NCBI GenBank assembly: GCA_944391365.1
Contig: CALXTH010000045.1
Location: 1-15,242, forward strand
DNA from: an uncultured Alphaproteobacteria bacterium
GTDB taxonomy: Bacteria; Pseudomonadota; Alphaproteobacteria; RF32; CAG-239
Length of the DNA: 15,242 bases
Direction of reading: 5' to 3'
Shown piece after piece: positions 1-6,619 of the stretch (positions are counted from its first letter, which is position 1; the number at the start of each line of letters is the position of its first letter). The translations under genes were made by a program, and so were the position numbers. Under the pieces are notes generated by a model. That model saw nothing but the letters and a program-made list of their open reading frames with translations. It made no database searches and was not told the origin of the DNA.

Positions 1-1518
1 GGTGTCAATATCTCGCGCGTTCGTTGCAAAGGCTCCCGGATAAAAGGGGTCAAAAACGCTTCCGGTGGCATCATCCCCTGGATCAGAATCATCAACGATA
101 CCGCCGTCGCCGTCAACCAGCAGGGCAAACGAAAAGGAGCCGTCACCGTCTCGCTGGACATGTGGCACCGCGACATTGAAGATTTTCTTGAACTCCGGAC
201 CGAAAACGGCGACCAGCGCATGAAAGCCTATGACATCTTTCCTCAGGTTGTCATTCCCGATTTATTTATGAAAAAAGTCGAAAACAACGAAAACTGGCTG
301 TTGGTTGACCCGCATGAAGTCCGCGAAAAATACGGTGTTGAACTTGGCAGCCTCTGGGGCAAAAAATTTGAAGACATCTACAATCAGCTCTACCTTGACG
401 CCGAGTTTGGCAAACTCGAAATGGCCAAATTTTTCCCGGCCAAAGAGCTGTTGAAAAAACTGATGAAATCCCAGATTGAAACAGGCATGCCCTACATTGC
501 GTTCAAAGACACACTCAACCGCGCCAACCCCAACAAACACGATGGTGTCATTGTCGGAACCAACCTCTGCACCGAGTCCCACAGCAATGTCCGTCCGACC
601 GAATTTCTGCCCAAAGCCTTCGATTCTGACGGAAACATTGTCCAAAAAACCCACGGCGGCCTGGTTCATGTCTGCAACCTAGTTTCCGTCAACCTCGCCT
701 TCATTGATACCGATGAAGAGCTGCAAAGCGTCTGCGAAACATCAGTCCGCATTCTTGACAATGCCATCGACCTGACCACCGTTCCCATTCTGGAAGGCAC
801 CTTGCACAACCGCCGCTACCGCACCATCGGCATCGGCGCCATGGGGCTGGCCGATCACCTGGCCAAACGCTCGATTCCCTACATCAAATCTGCCGACTAT
901 GTCGATGACCTGTTTGAAAAAATGGCCATCTATAATATAAAAGCCAGCATTGATGCCGCCCGCCGCAAAGGCACCTTTGAAGCTTATGAAGGTTCCGACT
1001 GGAGCAAAGGCATCATTTTCGGACGCTCTGAATTCTGGTTCAGTCAAAATGCCAAATACAAAAACGACTGGGCAGAAATCTTCGCCGGCCTGCGCCAATA
1101 TGGCATCCGCAACTCACAACTCTCAGCCATAGCCCCCAACACCAGCTCTTCGCTGATTCAGGGCTGCTCGGCCTCTGTTCTGCCGGTTTACAGCAAATTT
1201 TTCATTGAAACCCATGGCAAAGGCTCCATCCCGAACTGCCCGCCGTTCATTAAGGACAAATTCTGGTTTTATCAGGAAAACAAAAACATCAGTCAGCAGA
1301 CGGTCATCGACATCATGTCACGAATAAACAAATGGATTGATACCGGCATCTCAATTGAGCTGATGTACAACCTCAATCGCAACATCCGGGCTATTGATGT
1401 CTACAACACCATCATGGATGCCTGGAAAAAAGGCCTCAAAACCCTTTACTACACCCGCACCATTCAAAAAGACGGTTCCGCCACCGAAAAAGAAGAATGC
1501 GTCAGCTGCGCCGGTTAA
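1..1518 (+). CDS. nrdA: Class I ribonucleoside-diphosphate reductase, large (alpha) subunit, 3' part
   Basis: The reading frame is open from base 1, so the gene begins outside the window; 505 C-terminal residues are visible. The product reduces ribonucleotides to deoxyribonucleotides in the cytoplasm, using a radical delivered by NrdB. Numbered from the first visible codon, the thiyl-radical loop reads NLCTE, with the radical Cys at 190 and the catalytic Glu at 192. The partner redox Cys is at 225 (VHVCNL). The Tyr-Tyr pair of the radical-transfer path is at 483-484 (LKTLYY). The C-terminal tail ends CVSCAG, with Cys 500 and 503 as the pair that re-reduces the active site. The first active-site Cys and the N-terminal ATP cone, if there is one, lie upstream and cannot be judged. 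nrdB follows after 26 bases, so the two are very probably one operon. The family is certain. Class Ia rather than Ib is inferred from the NrdB partner and from the lack of nrdI or nrdH in view. Confidence 0.96.
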   Translation, partial: GVNISRVRCKGSRIKGVKNASGGIIPWIRIINDTAVAVNQQGKRKGAVTVSLDMWHRDIEDFLELRTENGDQRMKAYDIFPQVVIPDLFMKKVENNENWLLVDPHEVREKYGVELGSLWGKKFEDIYNQLYLDAEFGKLEMAKFFPAKELLKKLMKSQIETGMPYIAFKDTLNRANPNKHDGVIVGTNLCTESHSNVRPTEFLPKAFDSDGNIVQKTHGGLVHVCNLVSVNLAFIDTDEELQSVCETSVRILDNAIDLTTVPILEGTLHNRRYRTIGIGAMGLADHLAKRSIPYIKSADYVDDLFEKMAIYNIKASIDAARRKGTFEAYEGSDWSKGIIFGRSEFWFSQNAKYKNDWAEIFAGLRQYGIRNSQLSAIAPNTSSSLIQGCSASVLPVYSKFFIETHGKGSIPNCPPFIKDKFWFYQENKNISQQTVIDIMSRINKWIDTGISIELMYNLNRNIRAIDVYNTIMDAWKKGLKTLYYTRTIQKDGSATEKEECVSCAG

Positions 1519-1544
1519 ACCTCAAAATAAATAAGGAAAACATC

Positions 1545-2579
1545 ATGCAAAGAAAACTTTTGTTCAATATCAAAGGCGATGACGCCATCATCAGCCGCCG
1601 GATGATTCGCGGCAATGTCACCAACCTCTTCAACTTAAACAACGTCAAATATCAGTGGGCCAACAAACTCTACCGCCTGATGATGGAAAACTTCTGGATT
1701 CCCGAAAAAGTCTCCCTGTTTGACGACAAACGCGCCTACAACGAACTCACCCCCGACGAGCAGCGCGCTTATGACGGCATTCTGTCCTTTTTGGTTTTTC
1801 TCGACAGCATCCAAACCAACAACCTCCCCAACATCAACGAATACATCACCGCGCCTGAGGTCAATCTGGTACTGTCCATCCAAACCTATCAAGAAGCCGT
1901 CCACTCCCAAAGTTATGCCTATATCATTGAAAGCATCATCCCGGCCGACAAACGGGCAGAAATTTACGACAAATGGCGCACCGATCCCGTTCTGCTGGAG
2001 CGCAACCAGTACATCGCCGAAATCTATCAAAATTTCGTTGACAACCAAACCGACAAAAACTTTGCCCGGGTTCTGATTGCCAACTATCTGCTTGAAGGAG
2101 TTTATTTCTATAACGGTTTCAACTTTTTCTATAACCTTGCCGCCCGCAGCCTGATGATTGGTACCGCGGACGAAATCAAATACATCAACCGCGACGAACT
2201 GACCCACTGCGTGCTCTTCGCCAACATCATCAAGGAAATCTCCGCCGAAGACGATACATTTTTCAATAATGATGAAACCCGCGAAATGTTTGCCAAAGCT
2301 GTTGAACAGGAAATTAACTGGAGCAATCACATCATCGGCACCAACATCACCGGCATCACCCCGGCCACCATAGAACAATACACCAAATTCATCGCCAACA
2401 AACGCCTGAAAGACATCGGCCTGCCGCCAATGTACGAAGGCTTTGATAAAAACCCCTATCAACAGCTTGAAAACATTGCCGACACCAACGGCGCCGGCAG
2501 CGTCAAAGGAAATTTCTTTGAGGCCAACGTCTCATCTTATAACCAAAGCACCGCTATTGAAGGCTGGGATGAAATTTAA
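1545..2579 (+). CDS. nrdB: Class I ribonucleoside-diphosphate reductase, small (beta) subunit
   Basis: This 344-residue protein is the radical-generating partner of NrdA. I chose the ATG at 1545 because AAGGA (1533-1537) lies just upstream. The frame can be read from 1497, but that start is inside the nrdA end and adds 16 residues with no family character. The dinuclear metal site is complete: Asp87 (FLDSIQ), Glu117 and His120 (QEAVH), Glu184 (LLEG), Glu218 and His221 (RDELTH). Tyr124, four residues after His120, matches the stable tyrosyl-radical position. The protein therefore looks like the ordinary tyrosyl-radical type, not the Chlamydia-type class Ic with Phe there. The tail ends GWDEI; in this family the extreme C-terminus docks on the large subunit. 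The length is slightly shorter than the E. coli protein. It is co-directional with nrdA and probably co-transcribed with it. Confidence 0.96.
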   Translation: MQRKLLFNIKGDDAIISRRMIRGNVTNLFNLNNVKYQWANKLYRLMMENFWIPEKVSLFDDKRAYNELTPDEQRAYDGILSFLVFLDSIQTNNLPNINEYITAPEVNLVLSIQTYQEAVHSQSYAYIIESIIPADKRAEIYDKWRTDPVLLERNQYIAEIYQNFVDNQTDKNFARVLIANYLLEGVYFYNGFNFFYNLAARSLMIGTADEIKYINRDELTHCVLFANIIKEISAEDDTFFNNDETREMFAKAVEQEINWSNHIIGTNITGITPATIEQYTKFIANKRLKDIGLPPMYEGFDKNPYQQLENIADTNGAGSVKGNFFEANVSSYNQSTAIEGWDEI

Positions 2580-2589
2580 GCCCGCAGCC

Positions 2590-2618
2590 TTGCATTTGCC
2601 AAAAGCAATACCTACATA
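2590..2618 (+). promoter_or_regulatory. Candidate promoter for hslVU
   Basis: In the 74-base gap between nrdB and hslV, TTGCAT (2590-2595) is followed after exactly 17 bases by TACATA (2613-2618). Read with one or two flanking bases, the pair is CCTTGCAT and CCTACATAT. This loosely resembles the CTTG / CYTAT-type heat-shock (sigma-32) promoter of alphaproteobacteria. That would suit hslVU, a classic heat-shock operon. The match to either sigma class is partial, so this is a suggestion only. Confidence 0.3.
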
Positions 2619-2653
2619 TAAAGCAACATTGTTTTTAACGAAAGGTATTCTCT

Positions 2654-3175
2654 ATGACCACAATACTCTGCATCCGCAAAGGTAATGAAGTCGTCATGGC
2701 CGGAGACGGGCAGGCCACTTTAGGAGAAAGCGTCATTTTCAAGGCCACTTCGGTCAAAGTCCGCCGTATTGGCAACGGCAAAATCATTGCCGGATTCGCC
2801 GGAGCGGCCGCCGACGGCATCACGCTGATTGAACGCCTTGAAGAAAAACTCGAAAAAAACGCCTACCAGCTCAAACGCGCCGCCGTCGCTCTGGCCAAAG
2901 ACTGGCGGATGGACAAATACCTGCGCCAACTTCAGGCCTTCATGATTGTCGCCGACAAAGACATCTCGCTGGTCATCTCCGGCACCGGTGAAGTCATGGA
3001 ACCCGACGACGGCATTATCGGTATCGGTTCCGGCGGCAACTATGCCATGGCGGCAGCCAAAGCCCTGAATGACGTTGAAGGCCTCTCTGCGGAAGAAATC
3101 GCCCGCAAAGCAATGAACATTGCCGGAGACATTGACGTTTACACCAACCACAACATCATTATTGAAAAAATATAA
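2654..3175 (+). CDS. hslV: ATP-dependent protease subunit HslV (ClpQ)
   Basis: HslV is the proteolytic half of the HslVU protease, a two-ring threonine peptidase related to the proteasome beta subunit. The 173-residue length is normal. Removal of Met1 exposes the catalytic Thr in the start MTTILCIRKG, which supports the ATG at 2654; AAAGG (2641-2645) is a fair ribosome binding site. The AGDGQ motif follows at mature residues 15-19, then a K-V-R-R basic stretch at 34-37. IGSGG lies in the second half, and a DIDVYTNH segment near the end matches the family C-terminus. From memory of the E. coli protein, there is one extra residue between LGES and KVRR. hslU begins 12 bases after the stop codon, so the two are co-transcribed. 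No catalytic element is missing. Confidence 0.97.
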   Translation: MTTILCIRKGNEVVMAGDGQATLGESVIFKATSVKVRRIGNGKIIAGFAGAAADGITLIERLEEKLEKNAYQLKRAAVALAKDWRMDKYLRQLQAFMIVADKDISLVISGTGEVMEPDDGIIGIGSGGNYAMAAAKALNDVEGLSAEEIARKAMNIAGDIDVYTNHNIIIEKI

Positions 3176-3187
3176 GGCATATAAACT

Positions 3188-4501
3188 ATGACTGCAAATT
3201 TCAGCCCGAGAGAAATTGTTTCCGAACTCGACCGTTTTATTGTCGGCCAGACCGAAGCCAAAAAAGCCGTCGCAATTGCCCTCCGCAACCGTTGGCGCCG
3301 TATGCAACTGAGCGATTCCCTGAAAGAGGAAATCGTCCCCAAAAACATCTTGATGGTCGGCCCCACCGGCGTCGGCAAGACCGAAATCTCCCGCCGCCTG
3401 GCCAAACTGGTCAAAGCCCCGTTTATCAAAGTTGAAGCCACAAAATTCACCGAAATCGGCTACGTCGGCCGCGATGTTGAATCCATCATCCGCGACCTGC
3501 TTGAAACCGCCATCAACACCACCAAGGTTGAGATGCGCAAAAATGTCCGCGCAAAAGCCGAAATCTCCGCCGAAGAACGCATTTTGGAAGCACTCGTCGG
3601 TCCCGGCGCCGGTGAAGACACCAAACTCAAATTCCGGGACATGCTCCGTGCCGGCAGCCTCGATGACAAAGAAATCGAAATCAGCGTCATCGACAACAGC
3701 GCCAACACCATGCCCACCATCGACATCCCCGGCATGCCCGGTGCCCAGATGGGTATGATCAGCCTCGGTGACCTGATTGGCAAACCTTTCGGCGACAAAT
3801 ACAAAACCCGGAAAATGAAAGTCTCTGAAGCAGCTAAAGTCATTATTGAAGAAGAAAGCGACAAACTCCTCGACAACGAGACAATCATCGCCGCAGCCAT
3901 AAAATCCGTTGAAAACGACGGCATTGTCTTCATTGATGAGATTGATAAAATCACCGGCAAAGATGACCGCCGTGGCGGCGATGTCTCACGGGAAGGCGTT
4001 CAGCGTGACCTGCTGCCGCTCATTGAAGGCACCACCGTCAACACCAAATACGGCCCCGTCAAAACAGACCATATTCTGTTCATCTGCTCCGGCGCGTTTC
4101 ATCTTTCCAAACCCTCAGATCTGCTGCCCGAGCTGCAGGGGCGCCTGCCCATCCGGGTTGAACTCCAGCCGCTCAGCAAAGAAGACTTCATCAAAATCCT
4201 GCAGGAACCGGAGGCCAACCTGATTGAACAATACGTCGCTCTGCTCGGCACCGAAAACTTCAAACTCGAATTTGCCCCGGACGCAATTGAAAAAATCGCC
4301 GATCTTTCCGTGGCCATCAATGAAAACGTTGAAAACATCGGCGCCCGCCGTTTGCATACCGTTTTGGAGATTCTGCTTGAAGACATCAGCTTCAATGCCT
4401 CCGACCGCAGCGGCCAAAGTGAAACCATCACCGCCCAAATGGTTGAAGAAAAACTTCACAAATACACCGAGGCCTCAGATCTCTCCAAATTCATTTTATA
4501 G
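3188..4501 (+). CDS. hslU: HslU (ClpY), ATPase subunit of the HslVU protease
   Basis: HslU is the AAA+ unfoldase ring that recognises proteins, unfolds them and feeds them into HslV. The protein has 437 residues, a normal length. Visible elements in order are: the N-terminal VGQTEAKKAVAIALRNRWRR region typical of HslU; Walker A GPTGVGKT at 58-65; the pore loop GYVG at 91-94; a long insertion (I) domain from about 110 to 240; Walker B IVFIDEID at 246-253; and the sensor/arginine region around 313-325 (PELQGRLPIR). The C-terminus is DLSKFIL, closely matching the tail that inserts between HslV subunits to activate them. The start ATG has AAGG (3174-3177), which overlaps the hslV stop codon. hemW follows after 9 bases and may belong to the same transcript. 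Confidence 0.97.
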   Translation: MTANFSPREIVSELDRFIVGQTEAKKAVAIALRNRWRRMQLSDSLKEEIVPKNILMVGPTGVGKTEISRRLAKLVKAPFIKVEATKFTEIGYVGRDVESIIRDLLETAINTTKVEMRKNVRAKAEISAEERILEALVGPGAGEDTKLKFRDMLRAGSLDDKEIEISVIDNSANTMPTIDIPGMPGAQMGMISLGDLIGKPFGDKYKTRKMKVSEAAKVIIEEESDKLLDNETIIAAAIKSVENDGIVFIDEIDKITGKDDRRGGDVSREGVQRDLLPLIEGTTVNTKYGPVKTDHILFICSGAFHLSKPSDLLPELQGRLPIRVELQPLSKEDFIKILQEPEANLIEQYVALLGTENFKLEFAPDAIEKIADLSVAINENVENIGARRLHTVLEILLEDISFNASDRSGQSETITAQMVEEKLHKYTEASDLSKFIL

Positions 4502-4510
4502 GGCCAGACG

Positions 4511-5644
4511 GTGAAAAAAGATATCTCTTTCACAACAACGGCGGCCGCAACCAACGGCCGCCCTTTTGGAATATATCTTCACTGGCCGTTTTGCCGCAGC
4601 AAATGCCCCTATTGTGATTTTTTCAGCAAAATATCCCCCTATGTCGATCAGGAAAACATCATTGCCGGATATCTGGATGATTTGAATTATTATCACGAAT
4701 TAACAGCAGACCGGACGGTTGGCAGTATCTTTTTCGGCGGAGGAACTCCCTCTCTGATCAAACCTCAGCTGATTGAAAAAATCATCAACCACATCTCCAC
4801 CCTCTGGCCAACCGCTCCCGATATTGAAACCACCCTTGAGGCCAACCCCAACACCGACAACACACCCACATTTTTTGCCGACTTCCGCACCGCCGGAATC
4901 AACCGCCTCTCTCTCGGTGTACAGGCGCTCAATGAAACCGATTTAAAATTTCTCGGCCGCACCCATAACCTGACTCAGGCTCTGTCCTCCATCGACAATG
5001 TATTGAAAAACTTTGACAATCATTCCATGGACCTGATTTACGCCCGCCCCGCCCAAAAGCTCTCCGCCTGGAAAGAAGAGCTCCGGCAGGCTGCCTCTTT
5101 CGGTTTCCGCCACTTGTCTCTTTACCAGCTCACCATTGAAGACGGAACCGCCTTTGCCCGCAAAGGCATTCGCCCGCTTGAAGATGAAGCCGCAATCAAA
5201 ATGTATGAATTTACCGAACAATACCTCAAAGAACACGGCCTTCCACGCTATGAAGTTTCCAATTTTGCCCCGCCGGAATTTCAAAGCCGGCACAATCTGC
5301 TTTACTGGCACGGAGACGACTATCTCGGCATTGGCCCTTCGGCGCACGGACGACTGCACCTCAAAAACAAAATCTTAGCCCTTACCCATCCACGCCAAAG
5401 CGAAAGCCTCACCCCTTTTGAACGCGCCGAAGAATTGCTGATTATGGGACTGCGCCTGACCGAAGGTATCAATAAAGCCCGCTTTACCCAAAACTGCGGC
5501 CTGAATTTTGACAACCTCTGCAATCAGCAAAAACTCAAAGATTTTTCCAATTTCGGCCTGCTCATCAACACACCGGAAACCATCCGTCTGACCGATTCTG
5601 GCTTTCTCCTGATGAATAAAATTATCGAAGATTTGTTTATTTAA
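4511..5644 (+). CDS. hemW: Radical SAM protein HemW (HemN-like; heme chaperone family)
   Basis: This 377-residue radical-SAM protein of the HemN/HemW group has the cluster motif CRSKCPYC with Cys28, Cys32 and Cys35. FGGGTPSL (75-82) forms the SAM-contacting loop, followed by EANPN and SLGVQALN. The HNLLYW motif at 261-266 is characteristic of HemW rather than true coproporphyrinogen dehydrogenase HemN. HemW proteins bind heme and are proposed to deliver it to target enzymes; older annotations call them oxygen-independent coproporphyrinogen III oxidase. The start is a GTG 9 bases after hslU, with only a weak AGGG (4499-4502) in front. No better start exists before the conserved GIYLHWPFC. In many proteobacteria hemW sits next to rdgB; here it follows hslU, and rdgB is about 9 kb away. 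The stop overlaps the end of a convergent gene by 8 bases. Confidence 0.93.
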   Translation: MKKDISFTTTAAATNGRPFGIYLHWPFCRSKCPYCDFFSKISPYVDQENIIAGYLDDLNYYHELTADRTVGSIFFGGGTPSLIKPQLIEKIINHISTLWPTAPDIETTLEANPNTDNTPTFFADFRTAGINRLSLGVQALNETDLKFLGRTHNLTQALSSIDNVLKNFDNHSMDLIYARPAQKLSAWKEELRQAASFGFRHLSLYQLTIEDGTAFARKGIRPLEDEAAIKMYEFTEQYLKEHGLPRYEVSNFAPPEFQSRHNLLYWHGDDYLGIGPSAHGRLHLKNKILALTHPRQSESLTPFERAEELLIMGLRLTEGINKARFTQNCGLNFDNLCNQQKLKDFSNFGLLINTPETIRLTDSGFLLMNKIIEDLFI

Positions 5645-5915
5645 GCGTCAACTTCTCCCACGTTTCGGCAAACAATTCGTTTTCCAAAGCAAAATAACCG
5701 GCCGCATCTAAAATTTTTGCCATATCCGCCGACGAAATCTCCACCCGGCCGTCTTTTATCTGTTGCAAAACAGCCACATCAATCCCGCTTCGCCGCGAAA
5801 TTTCAGCCAAATCCGCCGATTCTGAATTCAACAGAGTTGCCAGTTTTTCTCTCATCTGCATTTGCAGCGTCCGGACAACAAAATCATCATCTGTCAGAAA
5901 ATCTTCACCACGCAT
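5637..5915 (-). CDS. Small XRE-type helix-turn-helix protein
   Basis: This is a 92-residue protein. The chosen start is the ATG at 5915, because a perfect GGAGG (complement of 5922-5926) lies six bases upstream. A TTG at 5930 in the same frame would place that binding site inside the gene, so I reject it. Residues about 25-73 read as a Cro/C1-type fold: LAEISRRSGI forms helices 1-2, DVAVLQQIKDG is the recognition-helix region, and ADMAKILDAAGY completes the domain. The short N-terminal part is acidic, followed by a basic helix. The protein probably binds DNA as a transcriptional regulator, but no target is known; a palindrome in front of the gene suggests autoregulation. It converges on hemW and overlaps its last 8 bases. 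Gene reality is supported by the ribosome binding site and domain fit. The exact function is unknown. Confidence 0.8.
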   Translation of the reverse strand: MRGEDFLTDDDFVVRTLQMQMREKLATLLNSESADLAEISRRSGIDVAVLQQIKDGRVEISSADMAKILDAAGYFALENELFAETWEKLTLK

Positions 5916-5949
5916 AAAAAACCTCCACAATTAACAACATCGGGATATA

Positions 5950-5966
5950 CTCTTATTTCTTAAGAG
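5950..5966. repeat. Palindrome upstream of the XRE gene (possible operator)
   Basis: CTCTTA (5950-5955) and TAAGAG (5961-5966) are perfect 6-base inverted arms around TTTCT. The centre lies about 43 bases upstream of the start codon at 5915. On the minus strand a TATATC (complement of 5944-5949) that could serve as a weak -10 element directly adjoins it. This is a suitable place for an XRE-type operator, but no protein-binding evidence is available from sequence. Confidence 0.4.
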
Positions 5967-6203
5967 AGGAGGGAAGTAAAGGCCAGTCCAATAGTTCACC
6001 CCCACGACAGCCGCTGCCGCCGTAAGACCGTTTGTTTTTTTATCATACAACAAGCACTACTTGATATTTAATCATCAAAACCCTAAAATCAAGTCTGTTA
6101 TAGGATTTTTTTCAAAACTTTTGTATCAGAACTCAATAATAAAGAAATATTTTATATAAGAAAATTATCATATTTCAAGATGTTAATAAATAATTTTCTC
6201 CCC

Positions 6204-6257
6204 GGAAAATTTTCCTTAAAAAAGTATATTCCCCGCAAATTTCGCGGAAAAAATTCC
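6204..6257. repeat. Pair of related palindromic 12-mers
   Basis: GGAAAATTTTCC (6204-6215) is a perfect 12-base palindrome. GGAAAAAATTCC (6246-6257) matches it at 10 of 12 positions. Their starts are 42 bases apart, close to four helical turns. Between them lies CCGC (6233-6236) with GCGG (6244-6247), a short inverted repeat around an AAATTT core. This could be a pair of binding sites or a repetitive-element fragment; no function can be assigned. Confidence 0.4.
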
Positions 6258-6268
6258 CCTCCCGGCCC

Positions 6269-6324
6269 CTTTAAAATCTTCATTTCCCAAGCCCCCCTGT
6301 CACCACCTTGAAAATCCTCATTTC
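6269..6324. repeat. Imperfect 18-base direct repeat
   Basis: CTTTAAAATCTTCATTTC (6269-6286) recurs as CTTGAAAATCCTCATTTC (6307-6324), identical at 16 of 18 positions, with starts 38 bases apart. The intervening DNA contains C-tracts. The repeat lies 20-80 bases upstream of the promoter at 6347, so it could be a regulator binding pair, or part of a dispersed intergenic repeat of this genome. Confidence 0.45.
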
Positions 6325-6346
6325 GTGATTATCTCCTAAATGTATA

Positions 6347-6375
6347 TTGATTTTTAAGATTTGTTATGTTAGAAT
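6347..6375 (+). promoter_or_regulatory. Promoter of the leader RNA / secreted-protein gene
   Basis: TTGATT (6347-6352) is followed after exactly 17 bases by TAGAAT (6370-6375), which matches TATAAT at five of six positions. TATG one base before the -10 gives an extended -10 element. The predicted transcription start is at about 6382, immediately before the first hairpin of the leader. This is the best housekeeping-type promoter in the window. Confidence 0.65.
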
Positions 6376-6381
6376 GATTTT

Positions 6382-6592
6382 AACTGGTGAGAGGTTCATC
6401 AGCCAGGGTTTTCTCGCCCTTTTGAAGTGAGTCGTTTTAGCATGACGACTTGAAATAATAATATGCTGGTATTCGCACATTAACTTGACCGCGGGTGCCA
6501 GCGAATAAGGCTCCGCCAAATAAGCTGGGGCTGTTCACTTCAACAGTCAAGAAACACCGTTTGCCTCTTCTTTAGAGGCAAACGTTCTTTTT
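6382..6592 (+). ncRNA. Structured leader RNA or small RNA ending in an intrinsic terminator
   Basis: Starting at the predicted +1, the RNA can fold as follows. A first hairpin pairs CTGG (6384-6387) with CCAG (6403-6406) and TGA with TCA inside it. A small GGG/CCC hairpin (6406-6419) shares one base with it. A 9-base closing helix pairs TTGAAGTGA (6422-6430) with TCACTTCAA (6535-6543) and encloses three hairpins: GTCGT/ACGAC (6431-6449), GCTGGTA/TGCCAGC (6465-6502, one wobble), and GCTCC/GGGGC (6510-6531, one wobble). A perfect 11-base terminator hairpin follows. The secreted-protein gene starts 27 bases after the T-tract, so this may be its attenuating leader or riboswitch. It may equally be an independent small RNA. 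By eye it lacks the hallmarks of the TPP, cobalamin, SAM, glycine, c-di-GMP, preQ1, 6S and SRP families. The call rests on structure only; the class is unknown. Confidence 0.6.
6558..6592 (+). terminator. Intrinsic terminator between the leader RNA and the secreted-protein gene
   Basis: CGTTTGCCTCT (6558-6568) and AGAGGCAAACG (6574-6584) form a perfect 11-base stem with a 5-base loop, followed by TTCTTTTT (6585-6592). It lies downstream of the promoter at 6347 and only 27 bases before the ATG at 6620. Transcription of that gene must therefore read through it, unless a second promoter is used. Confidence 0.85.
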
Positions 6593-6619
6593 AACAACAA
6601 AAAGAAGAAGGTGTGTGCT

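Larger units (their letters stand above)
5967..6346. other. Non-coding stretch: G+C-rich patch followed by AT-rich DNA
   Basis: I see no convincing gene here on either strand. Bases about 5966-6030 are G+C-rich and end in a T-tract (6031-6041) on the plus strand. I found no strong hairpin before that tract, so it is not a clear terminator for hemW. From 6041 to about 6200 the DNA is very AT-rich, with only weak inverted repeats, for example GAAATAT (6144-6150) with ATATTTC (6170-6176). From 6196 to 6325 there are C-tracts and two pairs of short related repeats, listed separately. The segment could be a decayed element or a regulatory spacer. Confidence 0.5.

Noticed and set aside
5960..6030. 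RNase P RNA remnant
   Set aside because: Short words such as CCCACGACAG resemble rnpB, but the segment is under 100 bases and lacks the paired core.
6388..6420. preQ1-I-like riboswitch start (AGAGGTTC)
   Set aside because: The following loop and the A-rich segment ending AAAAAACTA required for preQ1-I are absent; instead a GGG/CCC hairpin follows.
6463..6483. Leader peptide (six codons from ATG at 6463)
   Set aside because: It has no ribosome binding site and no run of regulatory codons, and it lies inside a paired region.
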